Assembly (NCBI GenBank): GCA_002404515.1
Contig: DHJV01000124.1
Location: forward strand, 1 to 17,049
DNA: 17,049 nucleotides
Origin: Lachnospiraceae bacterium UBA4711
GTDB lineage: Bacteria; Bacillota; Clostridia; Lachnospirales; Lachnospiraceae
Direction of reading: 5' to 3'
Shown piece after piece: positions 6,660 to 13,690 of the stretch; position 1 is the stretch's first letter; the number at the start of each line of letters is the position of its first letter. Position numbers and translations under genes: made by a program. The notes under the pieces were generated by a model. That model was not told where the DNA came from. It ran no database searches and was given only the letters and a program-made list of their open reading frames with translations.

Positions 6660-9134
6660 TTATCCAATTTCTTTATTAAACTGTTTTTTCTTCCAATGTA
6701 TAGTGGTATCCCCTTCGAAAGTAATGCCATCCCTGCTATCTCTACTATCTACATTTTGCTCACTCGTTGGAACCAGCTCTTCCCCATCTGCATATAGATA
6801 AAATTCAGACTCAAGATCCGTATCTTTTCTATCGAATGTCATCAGACCGTCCTTAAAAGTCACGGTACCCTTATTTCCATTCCAGTTTCCTTCTAGCTGA
6901 AACAATTGTACTATGCATTTGTTTTTTTCCACTGATTTCAAGTCACTGATTTTTTCTAAACTAATGTTATTTTCCACCAATAGCGATGCTAGATTCACAT
7001 ATTTACCAGCACCAATCTCTTTCTTTAATTCAATCATCATCTCACAATAATTGAGATATACAACAGAATCAGCATCTGTACTATAATTAAATATCCTTGA
7101 TGCATCATCATATTTCCCATCACTGATCAACTGCATCCCATATGTATGTACCGCCTCATTCAATTTTGCATCCGAATCCTTGAAATTATCATCCGCTAAT
7201 TCCACATACATTTGAACTGCCCGCTCATATTCTCCTGCCTCATATGTCTGCATTGCCAGCGAATACTTATTATTCATAGATAAATGACGAATCACAAAGA
7301 CTGTCGGAATTGAAACAATAACCACGACTATACATATAATACACAGCTTCTTTCTCCTGTTTTTTTTCTGTTGCTGTCGAATTCTTCGTTGTTCCTCAAC
7401 TTCTTTCTCCCGACGTATCTGTTCTTCCTTTTTTAAGCTATTTATTTTCTTTTCACATTCCTGTACCAATTCCACAGAATCTTTATATCCTTGCAATGTA
7501 TACAGTTGCTTTTCCACTTGTTCATACTCGGCGATTGTTGTTGCATTTTCCTTTAGTTTTTTCCACGTAAGATAGAATTGTTCTCTGTTCTGACAAGCTA
7601 TATTATAAGCATCTATGACTTTACTCTCTGTTTCAGATAAAAATGATATATATTTATCTGTTATACTTTTCTGATCCTCATTTTCCTTCTCTTTTGCATT
7701 ATAAATGCATTGATTCAGCCCGTCCTCTATATCCGAAATTAATTTTTCAATATCTTCATGAAATTTTCCACTTGCATATTGTCTTGCTCGTCCTAAAAAA
7801 CGATCATCCTCTAAGGACTTCATAATTTGGTTTTTATGTTGTTCATAACCAGCTACATCCGAAGTATATTCTCGATCAAATGTATACATATCGCGAATGG
7901 TTACTTCATCCAAAAAATCTTTCACTACATATTTTGATATAGATTCGTTGATCTTATCCTTTGCTTCCGGACATGCTTCTATTTTAGCTGACTTACTCAT
8001 GCCTTCCAAAACAACATATTTCTGTCGAGCCCGTTCCATCTTAGAGAACTTTTGCTGAACCATCCACTTTCCAAGATATGCTTCTGCGCACTCAGCATTT
8101 TGATTTAATGCTTCTTCAAAAAAGCCGTCCGCTGCTTTCCAATCCTCATCCTCTAATGCAATATTTCCTCTTCTCAAAAGTGCTTCGATATTTCCAGATC
8201 CACCGCTTTGTACATATGCAGTAACATTATTTTTTCCACCATAAGGAGTTAATATTTTATCAATTCCTCTCAGTAAATCTTGCATTGCACCTATCTTCCC
8301 AAGATCCTGTGCCTGCAATCTCGTAAACTCTTTCGGCAAATCATATGCATCTATATCTTTATAGCAAGGAATCAAATGCTTACTTTTGTCATTAACCATG
8401 AGTTGAAGAAAACGACTCCACTCATTTTTTACCCAAACTGCATTATAATGATCATAAGATGTACCAAACACTAACATTACCTTTGCAGAATTTAGTGCAG
8501 CAAAAATATATGGTTCGTATTCTGTTCCAATTTTATCTTCCAGAGAAATACGTGAGAAAAACACTCGATAGCCTCTTTCCGTTAAAGCATCATATACATC
8601 TTGCGCCAAAACGCTATCCAATGTTCTCTGTCCATTCTCACCACTTTCTTTATAACAAATAAATATGTCATATGGTTCTTCTTTCCCAGAAACCTCAATG
8701 ATCCCTTTCCGTATTTCTTCGATTTGTCTCGCCTGTTCAGAATAGAGACTTTTCGCCAGACTATCAGAATTATTAATTGCCTTTTCAAAATCCAAATCAT
8801 CTAATATGCTATTAAATGATGAACGATGGCATGTAGGAACTTTATCACCACTAACAGGATCATCTACATATTCTATACCATATTTACAGAGTAATAATCC
8901 CCAATACGCTTCTGCCTCTGTATCTGACTGTTCAATGATACTCTCATACACGCCTGCTGCCTTATCAAACTCGTTTGACATACGAAGGCGATTGGCACGA
9001 TCATATAATTTCATCAACTTCTCGTCATCCACAGTTGGAATTGTCTGTTTCGAGCCGCAATACTCACATTCACAAACGCTTGTATCTTCTGTAATCTGGA
9101 GTTCTCCTCCACACATTTTGCATTTTAATGTCAC
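6660..9134 (-). CDS. Membrane-anchored zinc-ribbon/TIR/TPR protein, copy A
   Basis: 824 residues. Zinc ribbon Cys5/Cys8 and Cys21/Cys23/Cys26; TPR-like helices about 38-90; TIR domain about 152-297 with YDIFICYKE, the BB-loop RISLEDKIGTEYEP and WVKNEW. Glu238 aligns with the catalytic Glu of NAD-hydrolysing TIRs. A TPR-like pair (316-362), helical/coiled region (430-590), basic RQQQKKNRRKK, transmembrane helix about 597-615, external TPR-like repeats (622-700) and a beta-rich end (745-815) follow. The start is GTG with GAGGAA eight bases upstream; no ATG is available in a better place. It shares its first 295 residues almost completely with the 3327-5753 protein, but the external tail is very different. 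TIR, zinc-ribbon and membrane calls are solid; NAD cleavage and a sensing role for the tail are inference. Confidence 0.85.
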   Translation of the reverse strand: MTLKCKMCGGELQITEDTSVCECEYCGSKQTIPTVDDEKLMKLYDRANRLRMSNEFDKAAGVYESIIEQSDTEAEAYWGLLLCKYGIEYVDDPVSGDKVPTCHRSSFNSILDDLDFEKAINNSDSLAKSLYSEQARQIEEIRKGIIEVSGKEEPYDIFICYKESGENGQRTLDSVLAQDVYDALTERGYRVFFSRISLEDKIGTEYEPYIFAALNSAKVMLVFGTSYDHYNAVWVKNEWSRFLQLMVNDKSKHLIPCYKDIDAYDLPKEFTRLQAQDLGKIGAMQDLLRGIDKILTPYGGKNNVTAYVQSGGSGNIEALLRRGNIALEDEDWKAADGFFEEALNQNAECAEAYLGKWMVQQKFSKMERARQKYVVLEGMSKSAKIEACPEAKDKINESISKYVVKDFLDEVTIRDMYTFDREYTSDVAGYEQHKNQIMKSLEDDRFLGRARQYASGKFHEDIEKLISDIEDGLNQCIYNAKEKENEDQKSITDKYISFLSETESKVIDAYNIACQNREQFYLTWKKLKENATTIAEYEQVEKQLYTLQGYKDSVELVQECEKKINSLKKEEQIRREKEVEEQRRIRQQQKKNRRKKLCIICIVVVIVSIPTVFVIRHLSMNNKYSLAMQTYEAGEYERAVQMYVELADDNFKDSDAKLNEAVHTYGMQLISDGKYDDASRIFNYSTDADSVVYLNYCEMMIELKKEIGAGKYVNLASLLVENNISLEKISDLKSVEKNKCIVQLFQLEGNWNGNKGTVTFKDGLMTFDRKDTDLESEFYLYADGEELVPTSEQNVDSRDSRDGITFEGDTTIHWKKKQFNKEIG
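8250..9134 (-). repeat. Paralogous direct repeat, copy A (zinc ribbon to end of TIR)
   Basis: Partner of 4866-5750, same orientation, offset 3384 bases. Recombination between the two copies would remove the DUF2971 gene and leave one hybrid TIR gene. Confidence 0.8.
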
Positions 9135-9172
9135 AATAAGAATTCCTCACTTTCCAGATTCGTAATATTGTT

Positions 9173-9517
9173 CTATCCTTGATCAATTGAACTCAATTTC
9201 TTTTTTACAATATCAACAATTTGATTTTCTTCATATTTCCCCATTTTGAGAAAGAAAACGGTCTCATATACCAAAAAATCTTCAAAATTATCTATTGTTG
9301 TCTCTTCTTTTGAAAAAACTAATTTTTCAAATATCTCCTTCATTTTATTGAGAGGAAACAACTTACACTCTATTTTGTCGTTATCAAAATATAACCATTT
9401 GTTTCCTTTAACAAATTGGTCTATCAGTTTCGCTAGTTTATCATTTTCAACATCAAAAATTATATTTCTACCTCTTATCTCCTCATACCATCTTTTTATT
9501 TTTCTCTCATCTACCAT
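9173..9517 (-). CDS. Small unknown protein, 114 residues
   Basis: I do not recognise this family. It is a charged, probably soluble alpha/beta protein without signal peptide, membrane helix or cysteine pairs. Visible elements are an N-terminal helix (KIKRWYEEIRG), a strand pair around NKWLYFDNDKIECKLFP, and C-terminal helices (EDFLVYETVFFLKMG and ENQIVDIVKKKLSSI). AAGGA precedes the ATG by nine bases. It lies 32 bases after the membrane-protein gene and 38 bases before the first TIR gene, all on the same strand, so it belongs to the operon. Its DNA is among the most AT-rich in the window. An adaptor or antitoxin-like role is only a guess from size and position. Confidence 0.7.
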   Translation of the reverse strand: MVDERKIKRWYEEIRGRNIIFDVENDKLAKLIDQFVKGNKWLYFDNDKIECKLFPLNKMKEIFEKLVFSKEETTIDNFEDFLVYETVFFLKMGKYEENQIVDIVKKKLSSIDQG

Positions 9518-9549
9518 TATTTTTTATCCTTTTCTATTATTCATACACC

Positions 9550-10239
9550 CTACTTACTCGTCGCACACAGATGATTTCTTTCAATCAATCTATTTTTTAA
9601 CTTTGCGCACAGTATTGGAACATTGCTTACATCCCCTTCCAATACTGCGCTTTGCAGTTCCTCTAACTGCATCTTCATATCCTCTTCCATTTCCTTTGTC
9701 TGTTCGGATGATACCGGATCACTGTACTTGAATTCATCCGCTATATCCTGCAGTGTTTTCTTTGCATTTTCATCCTGACAGAGTCCTACCAGAGATGCAG
9801 ACAACGATTGGAGTCTGCGCATATTGGTTACGTCTTTTTCCAGTTTTACATCCTGCCGTATGATCTCATCCCGCATAATATCTGCAGCGATGCATCCAAC
9901 TAAAGCAAATGCCAACACGATAATATTCACAAGGACTGCCACCCACGGTAAAAGGAATTTTGCCGTTGCCATCTCCAGTATGCTAAATAACATTTGTGCA
10001 CCCAGATAGATCACGCCAATGCGTGCGATCGGGAATCCATAAAACTTACTCTTTACATCCTCTCCCTGCGCAAAAGAAATTTTGAAAATATATAATTGGA
10101 ACGCAATCGCTATTATTCCAAATACATACCCAAGCCAAAATCCTGCCTTCTTCGAAAAAGGTACTGCAAATGCAATTACAGTAAACACTACAAATATAAT
10201 TCCAAGAACGATGTATCCTCTCTGGTCTTTTTTGTTCAT
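9550..10239 (-). CDS. Multi-pass membrane protein with cytoplasmic helical tail
   Basis: 229 residues. Four hydrophobic segments are visible at about 9-27, 32-52, 72-90 and 95-120, followed by a soluble, mostly helical tail (about 125-229) with a heptad-like acidic stretch (EQTKEMEEDMKMQLEELQ). No signal peptidase site and no catalytic motif are apparent. Its ATG is two bases after the stop of the SPFH gene, and its ribosome site lies inside the end of that gene, so translation is probably coupled. By position it is a likely membrane partner or anchor of the SPFH protein; function unknown. Confidence 0.75.
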   Translation of the reverse strand: MNKKDQRGYIVLGIIFVVFTVIAFAVPFSKKAGFWLGYVFGIIAIAFQLYIFKISFAQGEDVKSKFYGFPIARIGVIYLGAQMLFSILEMATAKFLLPWVAVLVNIIVLAFALVGCIAADIMRDEIIRQDVKLEKDVTNMRRLQSLSASLVGLCQDENAKKTLQDIADEFKYSDPVSSEQTKEMEEDMKMQLEELQSAVLEGDVSNVPILCAKLKNRLIERNHLCATSK

Positions 10240-10241
10240 AC

Positions 10242-12110
10242 CTATTCACCCCGTTTCTTTCCACAGTTATTACAGAAGTTACCTGTATTTCCTGTTTGTC
10301 CACATGTACAATCCCAGCTTGTTTCTGCTTCTGGCTTTTTTGCTCCACAATTACTGCAGAAGTTTCCTGTATTTCCTGTCTGCCCACATGTACAATCCCA
10401 TGTGTCCGGTTGTTCTGCCTGCGGTTTCTTCGTCCCACAGTTACTACAAAAGTTTCCTGTATTCCCTGTCTGTCCGCATGTACAATCCCACGTTTTTCTT
10501 GATAAGGAAGCTGCCTGATTATCAGCATCTTCCTGTGTGGTTGTCTGATTGATTGCACCACTCTGCATCATGGATGGATTTGCAAAGCCCTGCATCATTC
10601 CTCCAATCTGTGGAGCAATCGCACTTGCCGCAGCCATACCAACACCCAAGCCAAGCATGTCTCCCAACACGCCACTTCCACCGCCAGCAGAAATCGCTGG
10701 TCCCATGTTGCCGATGCCTTCAGCATATGCTTTCTGAACATCCGCCTGAAATACATCCTTCTGTGAATAGCCTTTTGCCTTCATGATTTCAGCTTCCGTC
10801 AATCCTGCCATCCGTTGTGCCTGTGCTTCTGCCTGCGCTTCGATTACGCGGCGTTCTGCCTCTCTTTTTGCAATTTCAGTCTCTGTTGTCTGGCGCTGCA
10901 ATTCTGCTTCTCGTCTCGCCGCCTCAATTGCAGCTTTGCTCTGCTCCTGTGCAGTCCGATACTGTGTTTCGCTCTGTGCCTGTGCGGTTTTCACAGTTGC
11001 TTCTGCCTGAATTACCCGTGTCTGAAGTGTGATTGTATGTAATTCCCGAATACGCTTGAAATTCGGATCGTCCTCTGGCAGAACTACACTGGTCACATAA
11101 AACTGTGGTATCGTCAAACCATATTCCTCAAATCCCGGAAGGATTTTTTCTCGCAGATTATCCGATATCAAATCCAACTTCTCATCAATTTCCAAAATAT
11201 CAATTGCTTCATTCTTAATTACAGAAGAAAGATTGGTCTTGACCGCATTTGCAATCAATGGACGGAAGGACGCCTGCAAGGACTTCGTAAATCCCGTTCC
11301 TTCTTCCCACGAAATACCTTTCATAGTACCTACCAATTTCAACAATAATTTTCTGGAGTTTGACACCTGAATATTCATTTCACCAGAAGCACCAAGTGCA
11401 AGCGGTGTTCCCGTTAACGGATCAATAAAACGAACCTTATCCGGGGTTCCCCATTTGATAGACATCTGAACGGTCTTATTGATGAAATAAACCTCGGAAT
11501 GAAACGTCCCCTGTGTGTCAGTCGGTAACGAATACACCTTCTCCAAAAGCGGAAGCTGCTGTGTCTCCAACGTATAACGTCCGGGACCAAACAAATCAAG
11601 AGCCTGTCCATCCTTGAAGAAGATTGCCTCCTGACTCTCATGTACGATCAACTGGGAACCGAAATTAAAATCTTCGATCGGATGCTTCCAGATAAATGTG
11701 TCATTATCGCCCTCGTATTTTATGATGCTTGCCAGTCCATCTGTCTTGATTTTCTCCGCCATCACGCGCTCCTGCACGTTATTCTCATAATCACAAACTG
11801 GACAGACATAGGTCGATGCATTTCTTGCCGTCATCAAACGGATACCACATTGAGCACAGGAAAATTCCTCTACCTTATCTGAAATCGTATTGATTTTCTC
11901 TCTACATACCGGACAAACTGCACTCTCACCCTTTGATTGATCAAACACAACCTGATTCCCACAATGTGAACATTTTCTTGATGTCATTTTGTCTGTGCGA
12001 ACATCAATTGTATATCCGCAGGAACAGTCGATCTTCTTTCTTGCAAAAAATCCTGTACTTGCCTCTGCGAATTTCCCACAGTTCGGACACGCTATCGCGA
12101 ATTTTGACAT
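10242..12110 (-). CDS. SPFH/Band 7 protein with zinc ribbons at both ends (YdjI-like)
   Basis: 622 residues. The N-terminus has three Cys-pair zinc ribbons (CPNC 8-11 with CSC 29-31; CSHC 47-50 with CPVC 66-69; CAQC 85-88 with CPVC 103-106). An SPFH domain follows (about 125-360), of the type often annotated as virion core protein or related to B. subtilis YdjI. It continues with an Ala/Glu/Gln-rich coiled coil (365-435), typical of stomatin/flotillin-like oligomers, and a Gly/Ala/Met-rich hydrophobic stretch (468-520). The tail has three near-identical zinc ribbons of the form WDCTCGQTGNTGNFCSNCG (541-559, 571-589, 599-617). It has no N-terminal membrane helix, so association with membrane may come from the hydrophobic stretch or the neighbour membrane protein. 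A strong GGGGAGG precedes the ATG. Such proteins form ring- or cage-like membrane scaffolds; its specific job here is inferred from the operon. Confidence 0.9.
   Translation of the reverse strand: MSKFAIACPNCGKFAEASTGFFARKKIDCSCGYTIDVRTDKMTSRKCSHCGNQVVFDQSKGESAVCPVCREKINTISDKVEEFSCAQCGIRLMTARNASTYVCPVCDYENNVQERVMAEKIKTDGLASIIKYEGDNDTFIWKHPIEDFNFGSQLIVHESQEAIFFKDGQALDLFGPGRYTLETQQLPLLEKVYSLPTDTQGTFHSEVYFINKTVQMSIKWGTPDKVRFIDPLTGTPLALGASGEMNIQVSNSRKLLLKLVGTMKGISWEEGTGFTKSLQASFRPLIANAVKTNLSSVIKNEAIDILEIDEKLDLISDNLREKILPGFEEYGLTIPQFYVTSVVLPEDDPNFKRIRELHTITLQTRVIQAEATVKTAQAQSETQYRTAQEQSKAAIEAARREAELQRQTTETEIAKREAERRVIEAQAEAQAQRMAGLTEAEIMKAKGYSQKDVFQADVQKAYAEGIGNMGPAISAGGGSGVLGDMLGLGVGMAAASAIAPQIGGMMQGFANPSMMQSGAINQTTTQEDADNQAASLSRKTWDCTCGQTGNTGNFCSNCGTKKPQAEQPDTWDCTCGQTGNTGNFCSNCGAKKPEAETSWDCTCGQTGNTGNFCNNCGKKRGE
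10260..10490 (-). repeat. Three tandem zinc-ribbon coding repeats
   Basis: Three in-frame units encoding WDCTCGQTGNTGNFC(S/N)NCG, with start-to-start distances of 90 and 84 bases. The DNA of the units is close but not identical (shared core ACATGTACAATCCCA on the plus strand in two of three). The linkers (TKKPQAEQPDT, AKKPEAETS) vary. This is a recent-looking intragenic duplication, a place where copy number may vary between strains. Confidence 0.85.
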
Positions 12111-12127
12111 AATAAATTACCTCCCCT

Positions 12128-12322
12128 TTATTGTTTATCTATAATCTCAGTATTTTTTAATGCGAAGTCTAAAAACATAGTTACAATCTCGTTCCGTGTT
12201 CTGCCAGACTCCTTTGCTACAAAATCAATATCCTGTAACATGTCCTTCGGGATTCTCGCAGACATCACGACCGAGTCCTCTCTATATCTTTTCGCCTCGA
12301 TTCTTAAAACATTTTCCGCCAT
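12128..12322 (-). CDS. Ribbon-helix-helix (CopG/Arc-type) regulator
   Basis: 64 residues. A short strand SVVMSARIP is followed by helix A (KDMLQDIDFVAKESG) and helix B (RTRNEIVTMFLDFALKN), the ribbon-helix-helix DNA-binding fold of small repressors and antitoxins. Starts at GTG 12331 and ATG 12328 are in frame, but AAGGG sits eight bases before the ATG at 12322 and too close to the others. It is the first gene of the run, 17 bases before the SPFH start, and a 20-bp near-palindrome lies 16 bases upstream, so autorepression of the whole operon is a reasonable inference. Confidence 0.8.
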   Translation of the reverse strand: MAENVLRIEAKRYREDSVVMSARIPKDMLQDIDFVAKESGRTRNEIVTMFLDFALKNTEIIDKQ

Positions 12323-12338
12323 GTTCATCACCCTTTTT

Positions 12339-12358
12339 TCAAAATGTATACTTTTTGA
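12339..12358. promoter_or_regulatory. Near-perfect 20-bp palindrome, likely operator
   Basis: TCAAAATGTATACTTTTTGA pairs in nine of ten positions around the centre GTATAC. On the minus strand it contains TATACA, which could also serve as a -10 box. It lies just upstream of the ribbon-helix-helix gene, the usual place for an autoregulatory operator. Confidence 0.45.
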
Positions 12359-12379
12359 TATTTTTTAATTTGGAAAAAA

Positions 12380-12408
12380 TTGATACATTACGCATTTCGA
12401 TTTATCAA
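12380..12408 (-). promoter_or_regulatory. Promoter candidate for the seven-gene operon
   Basis: Minus strand TTGATA (12403-12408), 17 bases, TATCAA (12380-12385). The -10 matches four of six consensus bases. The two hexamers are each other's reverse complement, so the same region reads similarly on both strands. Further TTGATA copies at 12355-12360 and 12436-12441 suggest these could instead be protein-binding half-sites. Confidence 0.35.
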
Positions 12409-12435
12409 AATCTTGTCATAAATTGCCTAATTATG

Positions 12436-12464
12436 TTGATAAATATAGATGTATATGCTAGAAT
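12436..12464 (+). promoter_or_regulatory. Strong plus-strand sigma-A promoter candidate
   Basis: TTGATA, exactly 17 bases, TAGAAT, with TGC directly before the -10 (extended -10). Transcription would begin near 12471 and head away from the ribbon-helix-helix gene. No plus-strand ORF follows. A terminator-like palindrome begins about ten bases after the expected start. Confidence 0.5.
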
Positions 12465-12480
12465 ACAATTGTAATTTTTT

Positions 12481-12516
12481 AGTGCCATTAAGTATACTTT
12501 ATGGCACTTTTATTTT
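12481..12516 (+). terminator. 28-bp palindrome with plus-strand T-run
   Basis: AGTGCCATTAAGTATACTTT plus ATGGCACT (12481-12508) is a palindrome with a single mismatched pair in 14. TTTTATTTT follows on the plus strand, the form of an intrinsic terminator for plus-strand RNA. On the minus strand the recombinase stop codon abuts it, but A-rich sequence follows, so it is a poor terminator in that direction. Alternative: a serine-recombinase crossover site, which is typically about 28 bp and dyad-symmetric. Confidence 0.5.
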
Positions 12517-13106
12517 GTCCCCATATACTCTTTCGCCCGCCGGTAAAACGTTGTCCTGCTGATATGATACCTTTGTAGAATATCATCCACCGTCAATTCT
12601 CGTTGTTTCCATGCATATACAATATCCACAAAATCATCTGGAAGTATGATTTTAGGTCTGCCAAACTGCACACCCCTCGCTTTTGCCGCTGCAATCCCTT
12701 CCGCCTGCCTTTTCCGTATATTCGCTCTCTCATTTTCCGCAACAAAAGAAAGTATCTGCAATACCAGCTCTGCAACAAATGTTCCCATCAAGTCTTTCTT
12801 GTTTCGCGTATCTAAGAGTGGCATATCCAGCACGCAGATATCCACCTGTTTATCATGAATCAGCATTCTCCATTGTTCCTGAATCTCCGTGTAATTCCGT
12901 CCCAACCGATCAATGCTTACTATGTACAGCAAATCCCCTCGCTTTAATCGCTTTATCAACCTTTTATAATTGGGGCGATTAAAATCTTTCCCTGATAATT
13001 TGTCTACAAATATCCGCTTTGTTTCCACGCCTGCGTTCTTTAACGCAATCAACTGCCTGTCCAAATTCTGATCTGTCGCCGATACCCGGATGTATCCATA
13101 TTGCAT
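12510..13106 (-). CDS. Serine recombinase (resolvase/invertase family)
   Basis: 198 residues, the normal size for a resolvase/invertase. YGYIRVS carries the nucleophile Ser9; Arg residues of the active site are seen in IDRLGRN; the long E helix follows (ENERANIRKRQAEGIAAAKARG); a C-terminal helix-turn-helix ends the protein (TVDDILQRYHISRTTFYRRAKEYM). It catalyses DNA breakage and rejoining through a 5'-phosphoserine link. A TTG six bases upstream is in frame, but AAGGAGG is nine bases before the ATG at 13106 and only three from the TTG, so ATG is chosen. It lies between the seven-gene operon and a transposase remnant. No transposase of a Tn3-type element is near, so it may be a stand-alone invertase or a leftover of a mobile element. 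Confidence 0.9.
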   Translation of the reverse strand: MQYGYIRVSATDQNLDRQLIALKNAGVETKRIFVDKLSGKDFNRPNYKRLIKRLKRGDLLYIVSIDRLGRNYTEIQEQWRMLIHDKQVDICVLDMPLLDTRNKKDLMGTFVAELVLQILSFVAENERANIRKRQAEGIAAAKARGVQFGRPKIILPDDFVDIVYAWKQRELTVDDILQRYHISRTTFYRRAKEYMGTK

Positions 13107-13171
13107 ATGCAATTTCCTCCTTGAGAATTAAATTATGAATTTTTAGAATATCATGGAATCTTTGAATAATT

Positions 13172-13621
13172 GTGACGTGTGAATTTCTCCAAGAATTCTA
13201 CCTGATATCTCTTGACGTTTTTCGAGAAGTTGGATATGCTAAAGATGATAAAGAGCTTACCGCTTGGCTATCATTACTTGCAACAAATACATACGAAGAT
13301 GCTTCTCTTCTATGTCAGAAATATCCGTGGATGAATGAAATCTTTGAAGAAATATCTGAGTACATCCACAACCCAGAGGAGGTGGTAAGAATGTTTTCAG
13401 AAGCACTAAAAATGATGGATGATAACATGTATCAATATATGGCTGATCAGCATATGGCTCTTGTAAAAGAACAACAGGGAAAGATTGATAATCTATGTAT
13501 CCTGCTGATTGAACAAATGAAAGAAAACAAGAAATCCAAAGAAGATGCTGTGAAAAATCTTGTTGCCGCTTGCGATCTCTCATATGATAAAGCAAAAGAA
13601 CTCGTTGATAAAAACTGGTAA
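13172..13621 (+). pseudogene. C-terminal remnant of an Rpn/PD-(D/E)XK family transposase-nuclease
   Basis: The only plus-strand coding sequence. The 149 residues resemble the C-terminal half of Rpn-type proteins: a domain-end segment (KELTAWLSLLATNTYEDASLLCQKYPWMNE in outline, Leu/Trp-rich), then helices around RMFSEALKMMDDNMYQYMADQ, and a final UBA-like helical end (SKEDAVKNLVAACDLSYDKAKELVDKNW in outline). The PD-(D/E)XK catalytic part, usually about 150 or more residues, is missing. The frame opens at a GTG without a ribosome site, so I call it a 5'-truncated pseudogene. Part of the frame could still be translated from internal Met codons (for example near 13391 after GGAGGTGG). It is followed by a good terminator. 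Confidence 0.6.
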
Positions 13622-13625
13622 TTAA

Positions 13626-13670
13626 AAAGAAAGGTCTATCCGCTTTCCTCGGATAAACCTTTCTTTTTCT
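13626..13670. terminator. Bidirectional intrinsic terminator
   Basis: AAAGAAAGGTCTATCCG, a 7-base loop, then CGGATAAACCTTTCTTT, with a T-run after the stem on both strands. It ends the Rpn remnant on the plus strand and the thrS/phospholipase D unit on the minus strand. Confidence 0.85.
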
Positions 13671-13690
13671 ATCTCTTATCTATTATATCT

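Noticed and set aside
9246..9731. 161-codon plus-strand open frame
   Set aside because: It is antisense to two well-supported minus-strand genes, has no convincing ribosome site, and its Ser/Phe/Leu-rich translation is what AT-rich antisense frames give.
10260..10490. Regularly spaced repeats resembling a CRISPR array
   Set aside because: Units are 84-90 bases apart, stay in frame and encode a clear zinc ribbon; there are no short identical repeats with unique spacers.
10082..10552. Overlapping plus-strand frames rich in Pro, Cys and repeated His-Val-Gln or Tyr-Asn-Pro units
   Set aside because: They are the reverse reading of the tandem zinc-ribbon repeats of the SPFH gene.
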